From: Caballeronia sp. SL2Y3
Lineage (GTDB): Bacteria; Pseudomonadota; Gammaproteobacteria; Burkholderiales; Burkholderiaceae
NCBI RefSeq assembly: GCF_022879575.1
Contig: NZ_CP084260.1
Span: forward strand, 434,001-498,000
DNA length: 64,000 nucleotides
Direction of reading: 5' to 3'
The notes beneath the pieces are model-generated. The model was not told the DNA's origin and made no database searches. It saw nothing but the letters and a program-made list of their open reading frames with translations. Position numbers and translations under genes: made by a program. Shown here one piece after another: positions 1-7,924 of the stretch; the first letter of the stretch is position 1; each line of letters begins with the position of its first letter.

Positions 1-297
1 CTTGCTCGTCGCATGCCTCATGAGCGCGAGCGGGAGTTCTTCGGGAGGCATGCCGCAGCCGTCGTCGGCGATCACGATGCGCTTCACGCCGCCTTCGTCA
101 AGCGTCACGCGCAAGCTGCGCGCGCCGGCATCGAGTGCGTTTTCCAGCAGTTCCTTGACCACGGACGCCGGCCGCTCGACGACTTCGCCCGCGGCAATCT
201 GGCTGATGAGTTGGTCGGGAAGCGGGGCGATGGCGCGCGAACGGCGCGCCACGGCGGCGGTCGAAGCGCCGGCGGAGAGTTCGTTGAGATCGGCCAT
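1..297 (-). CDS. mutL: DNA mismatch repair protein MutL (N-terminal part, cut by window edge)
   Basis: The first 99 codons of MutL run leftward off the window. The ATG is the complement of 295-297. The GHKL ATPase motifs are visible: [20 protein letters not shown] at residues 32-51, then LENALDAGA with the probable catalytic Glu49 and Mg-binding Asn53, and the ADDGCGM motif around residues 77-83, ending in RHATSK of the ATP lid. MutL couples MutS mismatch recognition to strand incision in methyl-directed or nick-directed repair. It has about 20 more residues before the first conserved block than E. coli MutL. It is divergent from the DedA gene. The family call is firm; only the C-terminal endonuclease or dimerisation part is unseen. 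Confidence 0.96.
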   Translation of the reverse strand, partial: MADLNELSAGASTAAVARRSRAIAPLPDQLISQIAAGEVVERPASVVKELLENALDAGARSLRVTLDEGGVKRIVIADDGCGMPPEELPLALMRHATSK

Positions 298-464
298 GCC
301 GAAATTATAGCCATTCGCATCGGCCGCTCGCGGGGCGCATCGTTCCGACAATGCGTCCCAAGATGGCGGTTCGATGCGTGCTTTTTAACCGACGCGCCGG
401 GTCACTTCGGTATCATGGCGCGACCCTTCGCTTGTTGCCGGCTCACTTCTTCGAGGAAAGTTTT

Positions 465-1124
465 TTGGACACGCTGCTGCATTTCCTGGGACTCATCCTG
501 CACATCGACAAATCGCTCGGTGACTTTATCCATACGTACGGCGCATGGGTGTACGCCGTGCTGTTCCTCATCGTGTTCTGCGAAACGGGGCTCGTCGTCT
601 TTCCATTTCTGCCGGGCGATTCGCTGCTTTTTATCGGCGGCGCGTTCGCGGCCACGCACGAGATGGATCTCGGCGCGCTCATCGCGCTGCTGCTGATTGC
701 GGCTGTCGCGGGCAACACGGTCAATTACTGGATCGGACGCGCCATCGGCCCGAAGGTGTTCGATACGAACATACCGGTGCTCGAGCGTTTTCTTGACCGC
801 AAGGCGCTGCAGAAGACGCATAACTTTTACGAACGCCACGGCGGCAAGACGATCGTGATCGCGCGTTTCGTGCCTGTCGTGCGCACCTTCGCGCCGTTCG
901 TGGCGGGGGCGTCCGCGATGAACGCGACGCGCTTTCAGCTTTTCAACATCTTGGGCGCGGCCATCTGGGTGCTGCTTCTCGTGCTGCTCGGCTACTTCTT
1001 CGGGAATATCCCGTTCATCCGGCAGTATCTGAACGTGATCGTGCTGGTCGGCATTGGCGCTGCCATCGTGCCGATTGCGTTGGGCGCTCTGTGGAAGATG
1101 AGCCGTCGCGGCTCGAAGGTGTGA
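465..1124 (+). CDS. DedA family inner-membrane protein
   Basis: A 219-residue DedA/SNARE-associated (VTT) protein. DedA proteins are inner-membrane proteins involved in lipid-carrier recycling and proton-motive-force homeostasis; some Burkholderia members affect polymyxin resistance. Conserved residues are visible: Glu40 and Asp52 in FCETGLVVFPFLPGDSLL and the Arg of FVPVVRTFAPFVAG. Several membrane segments are present, with a final one before the basic tail RRGSKV. I choose the TTG at 465 because GAGGAAAG (453-460) sits just before it. An upstream in-frame ATG at 351 would add 38 residues that look nothing like the family. It is divergent from mutL and convergent with the GlsB-type gene. 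Confidence 0.9.
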   Translation: MDTLLHFLGLILHIDKSLGDFIHTYGAWVYAVLFLIVFCETGLVVFPFLPGDSLLFIGGAFAATHEMDLGALIALLLIAAVAGNTVNYWIGRAIGPKVFDTNIPVLERFLDRKALQKTHNFYERHGGKTIVIARFVPVVRTFAPFVAGASAMNATRFQLFNILGAAIWVLLLVLLGYFFGNIPFIRQYLNVIVLVGIGAAIVPIALGALWKMSRRGSKV

Positions 1125-1143
1125 GCACAGCGTGAGGGAATTC

Positions 1144-1183
1144 GGCCGGGCCGGCGCTTCGCGTGGCGCGAAGCAACCCGGCC
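1144..1183. other. Bulged GC-rich hairpin between convergent genes
   Basis: An outer stem GGCCGGG/CCCGGCC (1144-1150 with 1177-1183) encloses an inner stem GCTTCGCG/CGCGAAGC (1156-1163 with 1167-1174). No T-run follows on either strand, so it is not a standard intrinsic terminator, but it lies between the 3' ends of the DedA and GlsB-type genes and could stabilise either transcript. Confidence 0.5.
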
Positions 1184-1193
1184 CGACATGCCG

Positions 1194-1231
1194 ATGCGCC
1201 CTTACGCGCGCCCTTAGGTGCGCCCTTAGGC
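1194..1231 (-). repeat. 12-bp tandem repeat carrying successive in-frame stops at the end of the GlsB-type gene
   Basis: Read on the minus strand, the gene end and downstream sequence repeat a GGGCGC-NNN-TAA unit of 12 bp. TAA stops fall at the same phase at 1226-1228, 1214-1216 and 1202-1204. The first is the real stop; the other two are in-frame backups. This is probably a local slippage duplication of the stop region. Confidence 0.6.
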
Positions 1232-1486
1232 GCGCCGGAACAGGCGGATGATGAAAAGCAGCACCACTGCGCCGATCACTGCCGTCAGCAGCGAACCGAG
1301 CAAGCCGCCGCCGAGCGAAATGCCGATTGCGCCGAAGAGCCAGTTGCCGAGCACGCCGCCCACGATGCCGACGAGAATGTCCACGAACACGCCGAAGCCC
1401 GTACCGTTCATGATGAGGCCGGCGAGCCAGCCGGCGATGCCGCCGATGATGAGGCTGACGATGATTCCATGATGCAGAATTTGCAT
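1226..1486 (-). CDS. GlsB/YeaQ/YmgE family stress-response membrane protein
   Basis: An 86-residue, very hydrophobic, glycine-rich protein with the GGIAGWLAG...G-F--D-LVGIVGG-LG-WLFG pattern typical of the transglycosylase-associated/GlsB family. Three membrane segments are likely: residues 7-27, 33-53 and 60-82. It ends in the basic tail RLFRRA. Members are small inner-membrane proteins induced by stress or stationary phase; their biochemical role is unknown. The ATG is the complement of 1484-1486. It stands alone and converges on the DedA gene. Confidence 0.88.
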   Translation of the reverse strand: MQILHHGIIVSLIIGGIAGWLAGLIMNGTGFGVFVDILVGIVGGVLGNWLFGAIGISLGGGLLGSLLTAVIGAVVLLFIIRLFRRA

Positions 1487-1758
1487 GCGCTAGTACTCCG
1501 GAAAGATGAGGAAAATGCAGGACTGCAGGAGGCTCCCGCTTTCGAGCGCAGTGAATGTAGCCCAAAGCGCGGTGCCAAAAGCGCGCAATGTGTCAAGGAT
1601 TGTGGATTGTCTGTCCGGCTTGGGGCGTGTGAAGCGGCGGCGTGCTGCGACGTCAACGCGCGGGCGGGCAGAATCGTGAAAAATTTAGAATCCCGAAGGA
1701 TCAGGCGAAGTTTCGCCTAAAGTGTCTCGTCGACTGACCTGAGGAACTGGATTCTGTA

Positions 1759-1932
1759 ATGTTTTATGCTGTCGCAATTTCGTCCGAACCGAAGGCGAAA
1801 TGCACTGGCGGGCGCGGATCGCGGCTTGCGGTCATATCGGTTTGCGCGCTGGCGCTTTCGCTGTTGCCCGGCTGCGGCATCGTCGGATGTGTCGGTACTT
1901 CGGTGTATGGCGTCGGCTTGACCGTGTGTTAG
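1759..1932 (+). CDS. Possible small lipoprotein (57 residues)
   Basis: A short open frame encodes a basic N-terminus, a hydrophobic core (LAVISVCALALSLLPG) and a Cys directly after LLPG, which resembles a lipobox although Pro at -2 is unusual. The remaining mature part is small and Gly/Val-rich (GIVGCVGTSVYGVGLTVC). A GAGGAA at 1741-1746 lies somewhat far upstream. No family was recognised. It could be spurious; the signal-peptide-like pattern and a stop soon after are the only support. Confidence 0.4.
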   Translation: MFYAVAISSEPKAKCTGGRGSRLAVISVCALALSLLPGCGIVGCVGTSVYGVGLTVC

Positions 1933-1987
1933 CGCGGCGGCCGGCGGCGGGAAATTCAAGAGCGTTGCACTAGATCAAGACAAGAGC

Positions 1988-2908
1988 ATGGGAAAGTTGG
2001 AGTCGATGCACACAGTTGTCATGGGACCGCGCACTCGGGCGGTCATCGCGAGTTTCGGGCTCGCCGCATCCGTCGCGGCGGGTCTTGCCGGATGCACGTC
2101 GACGCCGCGCACGCCTGCGCCCATCGTCGACAATTCGATGTCCCCGCCGCCGCCTGTCGCCGTAAGCGCGCCGGTCAGCACGGCGCCCGTTCCGGTCGCG
2201 CCGGCGGCGTCGGCATCCGCGCCGGTCGAGGCGGGTTTCTATCGCGTGAAGCCGGGCGACACGCTCTACGGCATCTCGCGTCAGTACAAGCAGAAGCCCG
2301 CCGACCTCGCTGCGTGGAACAACCTGCCGGAGAGCAAGCAGGTCAACGTCGGGCAGGTGTTGCGCGTCGTGCCGCCGGGGGCGTCGATGTCGACGGCGGG
2401 TGCGGCTGCGGGTTCTTCTTCGTCTTCGTCTTCGTCTTCGAAAAACCTGCCGCCGCTACTGCCGACGCCGGGGAAGCAGACGGCTGAGAAATCGAGCGAG
2501 AAAGCTGCCGAGAAGCCCGCTGCGACGGCGTCCGCGGGCAAGGGCACCTTCGTCTGGCCGGTGAAGGGCGAGATCGTGCGCGGCTTCGGGGCGAGCGGGA
2601 GCAAGGGAATCGACATTGCCGGCAAGGTCGGCGAGCCCGTGAAGGCGGCGGCGCCAGGCAAGGTCGTGTATGCGGGAAGCGGCTTGCGGTCGTACGGGCG
2701 CATGATCATCGTCCGGCATAGCAACGACTATCTGACCGCTTACGCGTACAACGACAAGCTCCTCGTGCGCGAAGGCGATACGGTCAAACAGGGCGCGACG
2801 ATCGCTGATATGGGAACGGGCCCGAGCGGGTCGCCGGTGCTGCATTTCGAAATCAGAAAGGCGGGCGCCGCCGTCGATCCCGTGCCGCTGCTCGGCGCGG
2901 GCAGTTGA
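1988..2908 (+). CDS. NlpD-like lipoprotein with LysM and degenerate M23 (LytM) domains
   Basis: A 306-residue envelope protein with a lipobox ending in LAGC (Cys36), a Pro/Ala-rich linker, one LysM domain (FYRVKPGDTLYGISRQYKQ, about residues 83-130), a serine/lysine-rich linker (including a run of nine Ser codons) and a C-terminal LytM/M23 domain (about 185-303). The zinc-ligand positions of active M23 enzymes are lost: GIDIAG lacks the upstream His, and the final motif is VLHFEIR, not HxH. This matches NlpD/EnvC-type activators that switch on septal amidases, not a hydrolase. The start may instead be the in-frame ATG at 2006. It is followed closely by the BamE-type lipoprotein gene. Confidence 0.85.
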   Translation: MGKLESMHTVVMGPRTRAVIASFGLAASVAAGLAGCTSTPRTPAPIVDNSMSPPPPVAVSAPVSTAPVPVAPAASASAPVEAGFYRVKPGDTLYGISRQYKQKPADLAAWNNLPESKQVNVGQVLRVVPPGASMSTAGAAAGSSSSSSSSSKNLPPLLPTPGKQTAEKSSEKAAEKPAATASAGKGTFVWPVKGEIVRGFGASGSKGIDIAGKVGEPVKAAAPGKVVYAGSGLRSYGRMIIVRHSNDYLTAYAYNDKLLVREGDTVKQGATIADMGTGPSGSPVLHFEIRKAGAAVDPVPLLGAGS

Positions 2909-2922
2909 GTCGAAGGAGCCGT

Positions 2923-3474
2923 ATGAAAAGAATCATGTGCGCGGCGCTCGTCGCGGCGTCGTTGCTCGCGGGCTGCGATCAGCAACAGAGCGGGGAAGCG
3001 ATGAACAAACTCAGCTCGTTTTTCAACTCGGTGAAGCCGGACGTGCTGCTGCTGAAAGACCTCAAGCCCGGCGTCACGAACGAAGCGCAGATTCGCAAGC
3101 AGATGGGCGAGCCGGAAACCGAGCGCACCTACACGGACGGCTCGAAGCGCCTCGAATATCCGCGCGGCCCGGCGGGCACAAACACCTACATGGTGGATCT
3201 CGATCCGGATGGCCTGCTCGTCTCGGTCACGCAGGTGCTGACTGCCGAGAACATCGCTAAAGTGCGGCCGGGCATGACGCAGGACGAAGTGCGGCGGCTC
3301 CTAGGCAAGCCGACGACGGTCGCCGAATACCGGCTGAAGCAAGAGCGCGTGTGGAGCTGGCATTGGCTGGAAGACGGCGTGAATCGCGACGCCATGTTCA
3401 ATGCGCATTTCGGGCCGGACGGCACGGTGGTCACGACATCGCGTTCGGAGGCGGAGGGCGGCGGACGGCATTGA
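2923..3474 (+). CDS. BamE/SmpA/OmlA-type lipoprotein with two repeats
   Basis: A 183-residue lipoprotein. The signal peptide MKRIMCAALVAASLLAGC ends in a lipobox, and AAGGAG (2913-2918) fixes the ATG at 2923. Two SmpA/OmlA-like units follow: LKPGVTNEAQIRKQMGEPE at about 50-68 and VRPGMTQDEVRRLLGKPT at about 114-131. E. coli BamE is about 113 residues with one unit, so this longer two-unit protein is probably a BamE-like paralogue, not the core Bam subunit. It starts 14 bases after the NlpD-like gene and is probably co-transcribed with it. Confidence 0.85.
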   Translation: MKRIMCAALVAASLLAGCDQQQSGEAMNKLSSFFNSVKPDVLLLKDLKPGVTNEAQIRKQMGEPETERTYTDGSKRLEYPRGPAGTNTYMVDLDPDGLLVSVTQVLTAENIAKVRPGMTQDEVRRLLGKPTTVAEYRLKQERVWSWHWLEDGVNRDAMFNAHFGPDGTVVTTSRSEAEGGGRH

Positions 3475-3510
3475 CGACGTGGCGTCGGCAGGGGCGAAGG
3501 CGTTGAGGCG

Positions 3511-3897
3511 ATGAGCGAAAAATATATCGGCAAGAGACAGCGCGCATTGATGGACGAAGCGTTGCGATACCGCGAGCGCGCATCCGCGGAAGGGAACGAC
3601 GACGCGTTCGTCCGCTGGGAATGCACGCGCGGGCATCACTGGGACGACGCGCTGGATGCGTCGCAGAACGTGCGCTGCATGAACTGCGCGACGCAGCGGC
3701 GCGAGGCCGAAATCGCTCGGGCGCGGGCGATCGCGGAAGCTCGCGGCGGCGCGCTCGTGCCGTCGTGTCAGACGGGTGCCGCGTCGTCGCTGACTTGGCA
3801 ATGCGCGTTCGGGCACGTCTGGCAAGCGGATGCCGATGCGGCCCAGCGTCGCTGGTGCGACGAGTGCGCCCGCACCATCTTCGCTCGGTACCGCTGA
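3511..3897 (+). CDS. Small protein with two tandem zinc-ribbon units
   Basis: A 128-residue soluble protein of unknown function. It contains two copies of W-x-C-x3-H-x-W-x11-C-x2-C. Unit one uses Cys38, His42, Cys56, Cys59 (WECTRGHHW...CMNC); unit two uses Cys98, His102, Cys116, Cys119 (WQCAFGHVW...CDEC). The spacing is identical and the period is exactly 60 residues, so this is an internal duplication. The CxxGHxW...CxxC pattern resembles zinc-ribbon domains found in DUF4379-type proteins and in some nucleases, but no catalytic domain is attached. It lies 36 bases after the BamE-like gene and is followed by a strong terminator. Confidence 0.7.
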   Translation: MSEKYIGKRQRALMDEALRYRERASAEGNDDAFVRWECTRGHHWDDALDASQNVRCMNCATQRREAEIARARAIAEARGGALVPSCQTGAASSLTWQCAFGHVWQADADAAQRRWCDECARTIFARYR

Positions 3898-3917
3898 GCG
3901 CACGGCTCGCGAAAAAG

Positions 3918-3942
3918 AAAAAGCCGGCGATTGCCGGCTTTT
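3918..3942. terminator. Intrinsic terminator after the zinc-ribbon gene
   Basis: The stem AAGCCGGC/GCCGGCTT (3921-3928 with 3933-3940) has a GATT loop, with an A-run before it and TTTT after it, so it could work in both directions. It closes the rightward NlpD-like/BamE-like/zinc-ribbon run. Confidence 0.85.
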
Positions 3943-4213
3943 AACTTCGTTGTCGGGGCGATGGCTGGTTCACTTCTTCGCCTGCTACTCGCCGGGACGT
4001 TGGCAAAGACCTGCGCCAGACATCACGCCCATTCTTTACCCACGGCTCGGTCGAGTGCCGCCCGTCTTCTTGGTCTCTCGTTGCGCTGAAACATCCCCCG
4101 TGCGCAAACAGAGTATCGCGCCGGGCGAATTGTCTGAATGTACGGTGACTAACATTTCGTGCCAGATCAGGTTGGCGATGGCGGGGGCAGCCGCGGACGG
4201 GGAGTCAGACGAC

Positions 4214-4249
4214 AAAAAAGCCGCTGTCCTTGCGGAACAGCGGCTTTTT
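4214..4249 (-). terminator. Intrinsic terminator for tRNA-Met
   Basis: An AAAAAGCCGCTGT/ACAGCGGCTTTTT stem (4215-4227 with 4237-4249) and flanking A/T runs lie just past the 3' end of the leftward tRNA gene. It is a near-symmetric, bidirectional-type terminator. Confidence 0.85.
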
Positions 4250-4257
4250 CTTGAAGC

Positions 4258-4334
<77 letters not shown>

Positions 4335-4430
4335 GAAAGAAGCCGAGATTATGGCGGCGGTTGAAACGCCTGTCAACCCCTGCCGCGAGTTTTTCCTGAA
4401 ACGGCGGCAGGCCCGGCAGAACGCAACGCA

Positions 4431-6089
4431 TCAATCCTCGTGATACACGTTCGACTTGGGCGTGTCCTTCACGAACAACATGCCGATCACGAACGTCGCG
4501 AGCGCAATCACCACCGGATACCACAGCCCGGAGTAGATGTCGCCGCGCGCCGCCACGATCGCGAAGGCCGTCGCGGGCAGGAAGCCGCCGAACCAGCCAT
4601 TGCCGATGTGATACGGCAGCGACATCGACGTATAGCGAATCCGCGCCGGGAACATCTCGACGAGCATCGCGGCGATCGGGCCATACACCATCGTCACGAA
4701 GATCACGAGGATGGTCAGAATCACGATCGCCATCGGCCAGTTGATGAGCGCCGGATCGGCCTTCGCCGGATAACCCGCGCTCTTCAGCGTGCCGGCGAGC
4801 GTCTTGTCGAACGCCGCGCCTTGCGCCTTGGCGTCGGCGGCCTTGCCGTCGTACGTGTTCACGACCGTCTCGCCGACCTTGATCTGCGCCAGCGTGCCGG
4901 CAGGCGCGGCCACGTTCTGATAGTTCAGGCCGGCCTTCGACAGCGCGCTCTTCGCAATGTCGCACGAGGACGTGAACTTCGACGTTCCCACCGGATTGAA
5001 CTGGAACGAGCACTCGTCCGGATTGGCGATCACGGAGATCGGCGACTTCTGCGTCGCGGCTTCGAGCGTCGGGTTCGTGTAGTGCGCGAGCGCCTTGAAG
5101 AGCGGGAAGAAGGTCAGCGCCGCGATCAGGCAGCCCGCCATGATGATCGGCTTGCGCCCGATGCGATCCGACAGCGAACCGAAGAACACGAAGAACGGCG
5201 TGCCGATGAGCAGCGCGATGGCCACCATGATGTTCGCGCTCGTGCCGTCCACCTTCAGCGTCTGCGTGAGGAAGAAGAGCGAGTAGAACTGGCCCGTGTA
5301 CCACACGACCGCCTGGCCCGCCGTCAGGCCGAAGAGCGCGAGCAGCACGATCTTCAGGTTCTTCCATTCGCCGAACGCTTCCGTGAGCGGCGCCTTCGAG
5401 GTCTTGCCCTCGGACTTGATGCGCTCGAACACCGGCGACTCGTGCAGTTTCATGCGAATCCAGACCGACACGGCGAGCAGCAGGATCGACACGAGGAAGG
5501 GCACGCGCCACGCCCACGCGCCGAACTGCTCTTCGCCCGTCGCCGTGCGCACGGCCAGAATCACGATCAGCGAGATGAAGAGGCCGAGCGTCGCGGTTGT
5601 CTGAATCCACGCGGTCCACGCGCCGCGCTTGTTGGCGGGCGCGTGTTCGGCCACGTACGTCGCGGCACCGCCGTATTCGCCGCCGAGCGCGAGCCCTTGC
5701 AACAGCCGCATCGCGATGAAGATGATCGGCGCGGCGATACCGATGGTCGCGTAGCCGGGCAAAAAGCCGATCAGGAACGTCGAGAGACCCATGATGACGA
5801 TGGTCACCAGGAACGTGTACTTGCGGCCGACCATGTCGCCGAGCCGCCCGAACACGATCGCGCCGAACGGACGCACCGCGAAGCCCGCCGCGAAGCCGAG
5901 CAAGGTGAAGATGAAGCCGGCCGTCGGGTTGACGCCCGAGAAGAACGTCTTGCTGATGTAGATCGCGAGCGAGCCCGCGAGATAAAAGTCGTACCACTCG
6001 AACACGGTGCCGAGCGACGAGGCGAAGATGACCTTCCGCTCCTCGTTCGTCATCGGCGCGTGCGAAATGCGCCCTTCGACCGTTGCCAT
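4431..6089 (-). CDS. MFS transporter, metabolite:H+ symporter (MHS) family
   Basis: A 552-residue inner-membrane transporter. The first half carries MHS-family signatures: SSLGTVFEWYDFYLAGSLA, FAVRPFGAIVFGRLGDMVGRK (loop 2-3 motif) and RLLQGLALGGEYGGAATYVAEHAP. SLSDRIGRKP marks the second-half repeat. The substrate is unknown; relatives take up proline/betaine, shikimate, alpha-ketoglutarate or citrate. An unusually long polar segment (about residues 335-445, including Cys residues) interrupts the membrane segments before PMAIVILTILVIFVTMVYGPIAA and makes the protein about 100 residues longer than typical MHS carriers. AAGGAG precedes the ATG. It is monocistronic, upstream of tRNA-Met. Confidence 0.88.
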   Translation of the reverse strand: MATVEGRISHAPMTNEERKVIFASSLGTVFEWYDFYLAGSLAIYISKTFFSGVNPTAGFIFTLLGFAAGFAVRPFGAIVFGRLGDMVGRKYTFLVTIVIMGLSTFLIGFLPGYATIGIAAPIIFIAMRLLQGLALGGEYGGAATYVAEHAPANKRGAWTAWIQTTATLGLFISLIVILAVRTATGEEQFGAWAWRVPFLVSILLLAVSVWIRMKLHESPVFERIKSEGKTSKAPLTEAFGEWKNLKIVLLALFGLTAGQAVVWYTGQFYSLFFLTQTLKVDGTSANIMVAIALLIGTPFFVFFGSLSDRIGRKPIIMAGCLIAALTFFPLFKALAHYTNPTLEAATQKSPISVIANPDECSFQFNPVGTSKFTSSCDIAKSALSKAGLNYQNVAAPAGTLAQIKVGETVVNTYDGKAADAKAQGAAFDKTLAGTLKSAGYPAKADPALINWPMAIVILTILVIFVTMVYGPIAAMLVEMFPARIRYTSMSLPYHIGNGWFGGFLPATAFAIVAARGDIYSGLWYPVVIALATFVIGMLFVKDTPKSNVYHED

Positions 6090-6316
6090 GAATCGTCTCC
6101 TTAGGTTTTCCGTCTATCCCGATTCCATCGGGCCGCAAGCGCGGCGCCGGTGCAAGGATTATTGGAACGAAAACTTACGGCGTTCTGACTCGGTCTATGC
6201 AGGCTCTTGGTGGGGCCGGAACTACGAAGTTCTGCTAACTCGTCGATAAAGCGCTCAGTTCGGCAAACAAACCGCGCACATCGCGCTGAATCATCGACGC
6301 GCTGGCGAATAAGCGC

Positions 6317-7912
6317 TCAGGGTTTGTCCCGGGCAGGATAAACCCGCTGCAAGCTGACGCGTACCAGCGTCCCGGCAAGCCTCGGCGCTTCCTGATAGAC
6401 GTGATCCTCGATGGCGAGCGTGCCGCCGTGAATCGTCGCGATCTCCTTGACGATGGCAAGGCCGAGGCCGCTGCCATCGCCTTCGCGGCCGAGGATGCGA
6501 TAGAACCGCTCGACGACGCGCTCGCGTTCGGCCGGCGGAATGCCGAGGCCGGTGTCTTCCACTTCGAGATGCACGAGATCGACATTCGTCTCGTCGGCCC
6601 GCACGCGCACCGTGATGCGCCCGCCGGTCGGCGTGTAGCGGATTGCGTTGTCGATCAGATTGGAGAGCATCTCGCGCAACATCACCGCGTTGCCTTCCAC
6701 TTCGACCGGATACGGCGGCTCCTCGTAGCCGATGTCCATGCGCTTTGCGAGCGCCGCCTGCACCCAGTCGCGCACGGCGAGGCGCGCGAGATCCGTCAAC
6801 TCGACGTGCGAGAAAATCTGCCCGTTCGCGCGATTCTCGGCGCGGGCAAGTGCGAGCAGTTGCGTGACGAGCCGCGCGGCGTGTTCCGAGCTGGTCGCAA
6901 TCTGTTCGAGCGAACGCTGCACTTCGTTCGACACGTCCTGCCGCAGCGCCAGTTCGGCTTGCATGCGCAGGCCGGCGAGCGGCGTTTTCATTTGATGCGC
7001 GGCATCGGCGATGAAGCGCTTCTGGAACTCCATGTTCTGTTCGAGCCGCGTGAGCAGATCGTTGAACGACGCGACGAGCGGCGCGATTTCCGGCGGCGCG
7101 CGGCCGGCTTCGAGCGGCGAGAGATCGTCGGGGCGGCGCGCGCGGATATTCGATTGCAGCGCATGCAGAGGCGCGAGCCCGCGCGACAGCCCGAACCAGA
7201 CGAGCACGATGGCGAGCGGCAAGATCACGAACTGCGGCAGGATCACGCCCTTGATGATGTCGTTGGCGAGCTGGCTTCGCTTGTCGAGCGTTTCGGCCAC
7301 TTGCACGAGCACCGGCTGCGCGTTCGGGGCGTCGAGTGCGCGAAGGTCGACGGTCGTATAGGCGACGCGAATATCGTTGCCGCGCAGCACGTCGTCCCGA
7401 AACTCGACGATGCCTGGCTGCGGCCGGTCGTCTTCATGCGGCAAGGGCATGTCGCGGTCGCCGCCGACCAGTTCTCCGCGCGTGCCGAGCACCTGAAAGA
7501 ACACGCTGTCGACGTTGTCGGCGCGCAGAAAATCACGCGTCGCGTCGGGCAGCCGGAGTTCCGCGACGCCGTTGACCGGCTGAATCTGACGCGCGATGAC
7601 ATAGGCATCCGCTTCGAGCGCGCGGTCGAACGGCCCGTTCGCGATGGACTTCGCGACCAGATAGGTGACCGCAATGCTCATCGGCCAGAGCAGAAGAAGC
7701 GGCGCGAGCATCCAGTCGAGAATTTCGCCGAAGAGCGAGCGCGGATGCGTCGCGCTGTCCGGTTCCAGTTCGTCCGGCGGAGCGAAGGGATTGGCGTAGC
7801 GCGCGTCGCGCAGCGCGTCGGAGTCGGCGGTGGCTGCGTTGGCCGCGTTTGCCGACGAGGGAGGCGTGCGCGCCGGCTCGTCTGCGCGTTCGCTGGAAAC
7901 AGGCGAGGCCAT
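6317..7912 (-). CDS. TctE-like sensor histidine kinase
   Basis: A 531-residue inner-membrane sensor. It has an Ala-rich cytoplasmic N-tail (1-65), TM1 about 67-90, a periplasmic sensor (about 91-220) of the TctE/2CSK_N type, TM2 about 222-243, HAMP-like region 244-290, H-box FIADAAHQMKTPLAG with His306, N-box NLIDNAIRYTP (Asn418, Asn422), DTGLGI (453-458) and [10 protein letters not shown]. All catalytic motifs are intact. It starts 12 bases after its cognate regulator's stop. TctDE pairs classically sense tricarboxylates; the signal here cannot be read from sequence. Confidence 0.9.
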   Translation of the reverse strand: MASPVSSERADEPARTPPSSANAANAATADSDALRDARYANPFAPPDELEPDSATHPRSLFGEILDWMLAPLLLLWPMSIAVTYLVAKSIANGPFDRALEADAYVIARQIQPVNGVAELRLPDATRDFLRADNVDSVFFQVLGTRGELVGGDRDMPLPHEDDRPQPGIVEFRDDVLRGNDIRVAYTTVDLRALDAPNAQPVLVQVAETLDKRSQLANDIIKGVILPQFVILPLAIVLVWFGLSRGLAPLHALQSNIRARRPDDLSPLEAGRAPPEIAPLVASFNDLLTRLEQNMEFQKRFIADAAHQMKTPLAGLRMQAELALRQDVSNEVQRSLEQIATSSEHAARLVTQLLALARAENRANGQIFSHVELTDLARLAVRDWVQAALAKRMDIGYEEPPYPVEVEGNAVMLREMLSNLIDNAIRYTPTGGRITVRVRADETNVDLVHLEVEDTGLGIPPAERERVVERFYRILGREGDGSGLGLAIVKEIATIHGGTLAIEDHVYQEAPRLAGTLVRVSLQRVYPARDKP

Positions 7913-7924
7913 GCGTGGCCCGGC

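Noticed and set aside
402..1565. Long minus-strand open frame (387 codons) across the DedA and GlsB-type genes
   Set aside because: Arg/His-rich shadow of two real genes in a high-GC genome; no domain, no ribosome site.
4440..6104. 554-codon plus-strand frame opposite the MHS transporter
   Set aside because: Antisense shadow rich in Arg, Glu and His with no recognisable motif; the minus-strand transporter explains the DNA.
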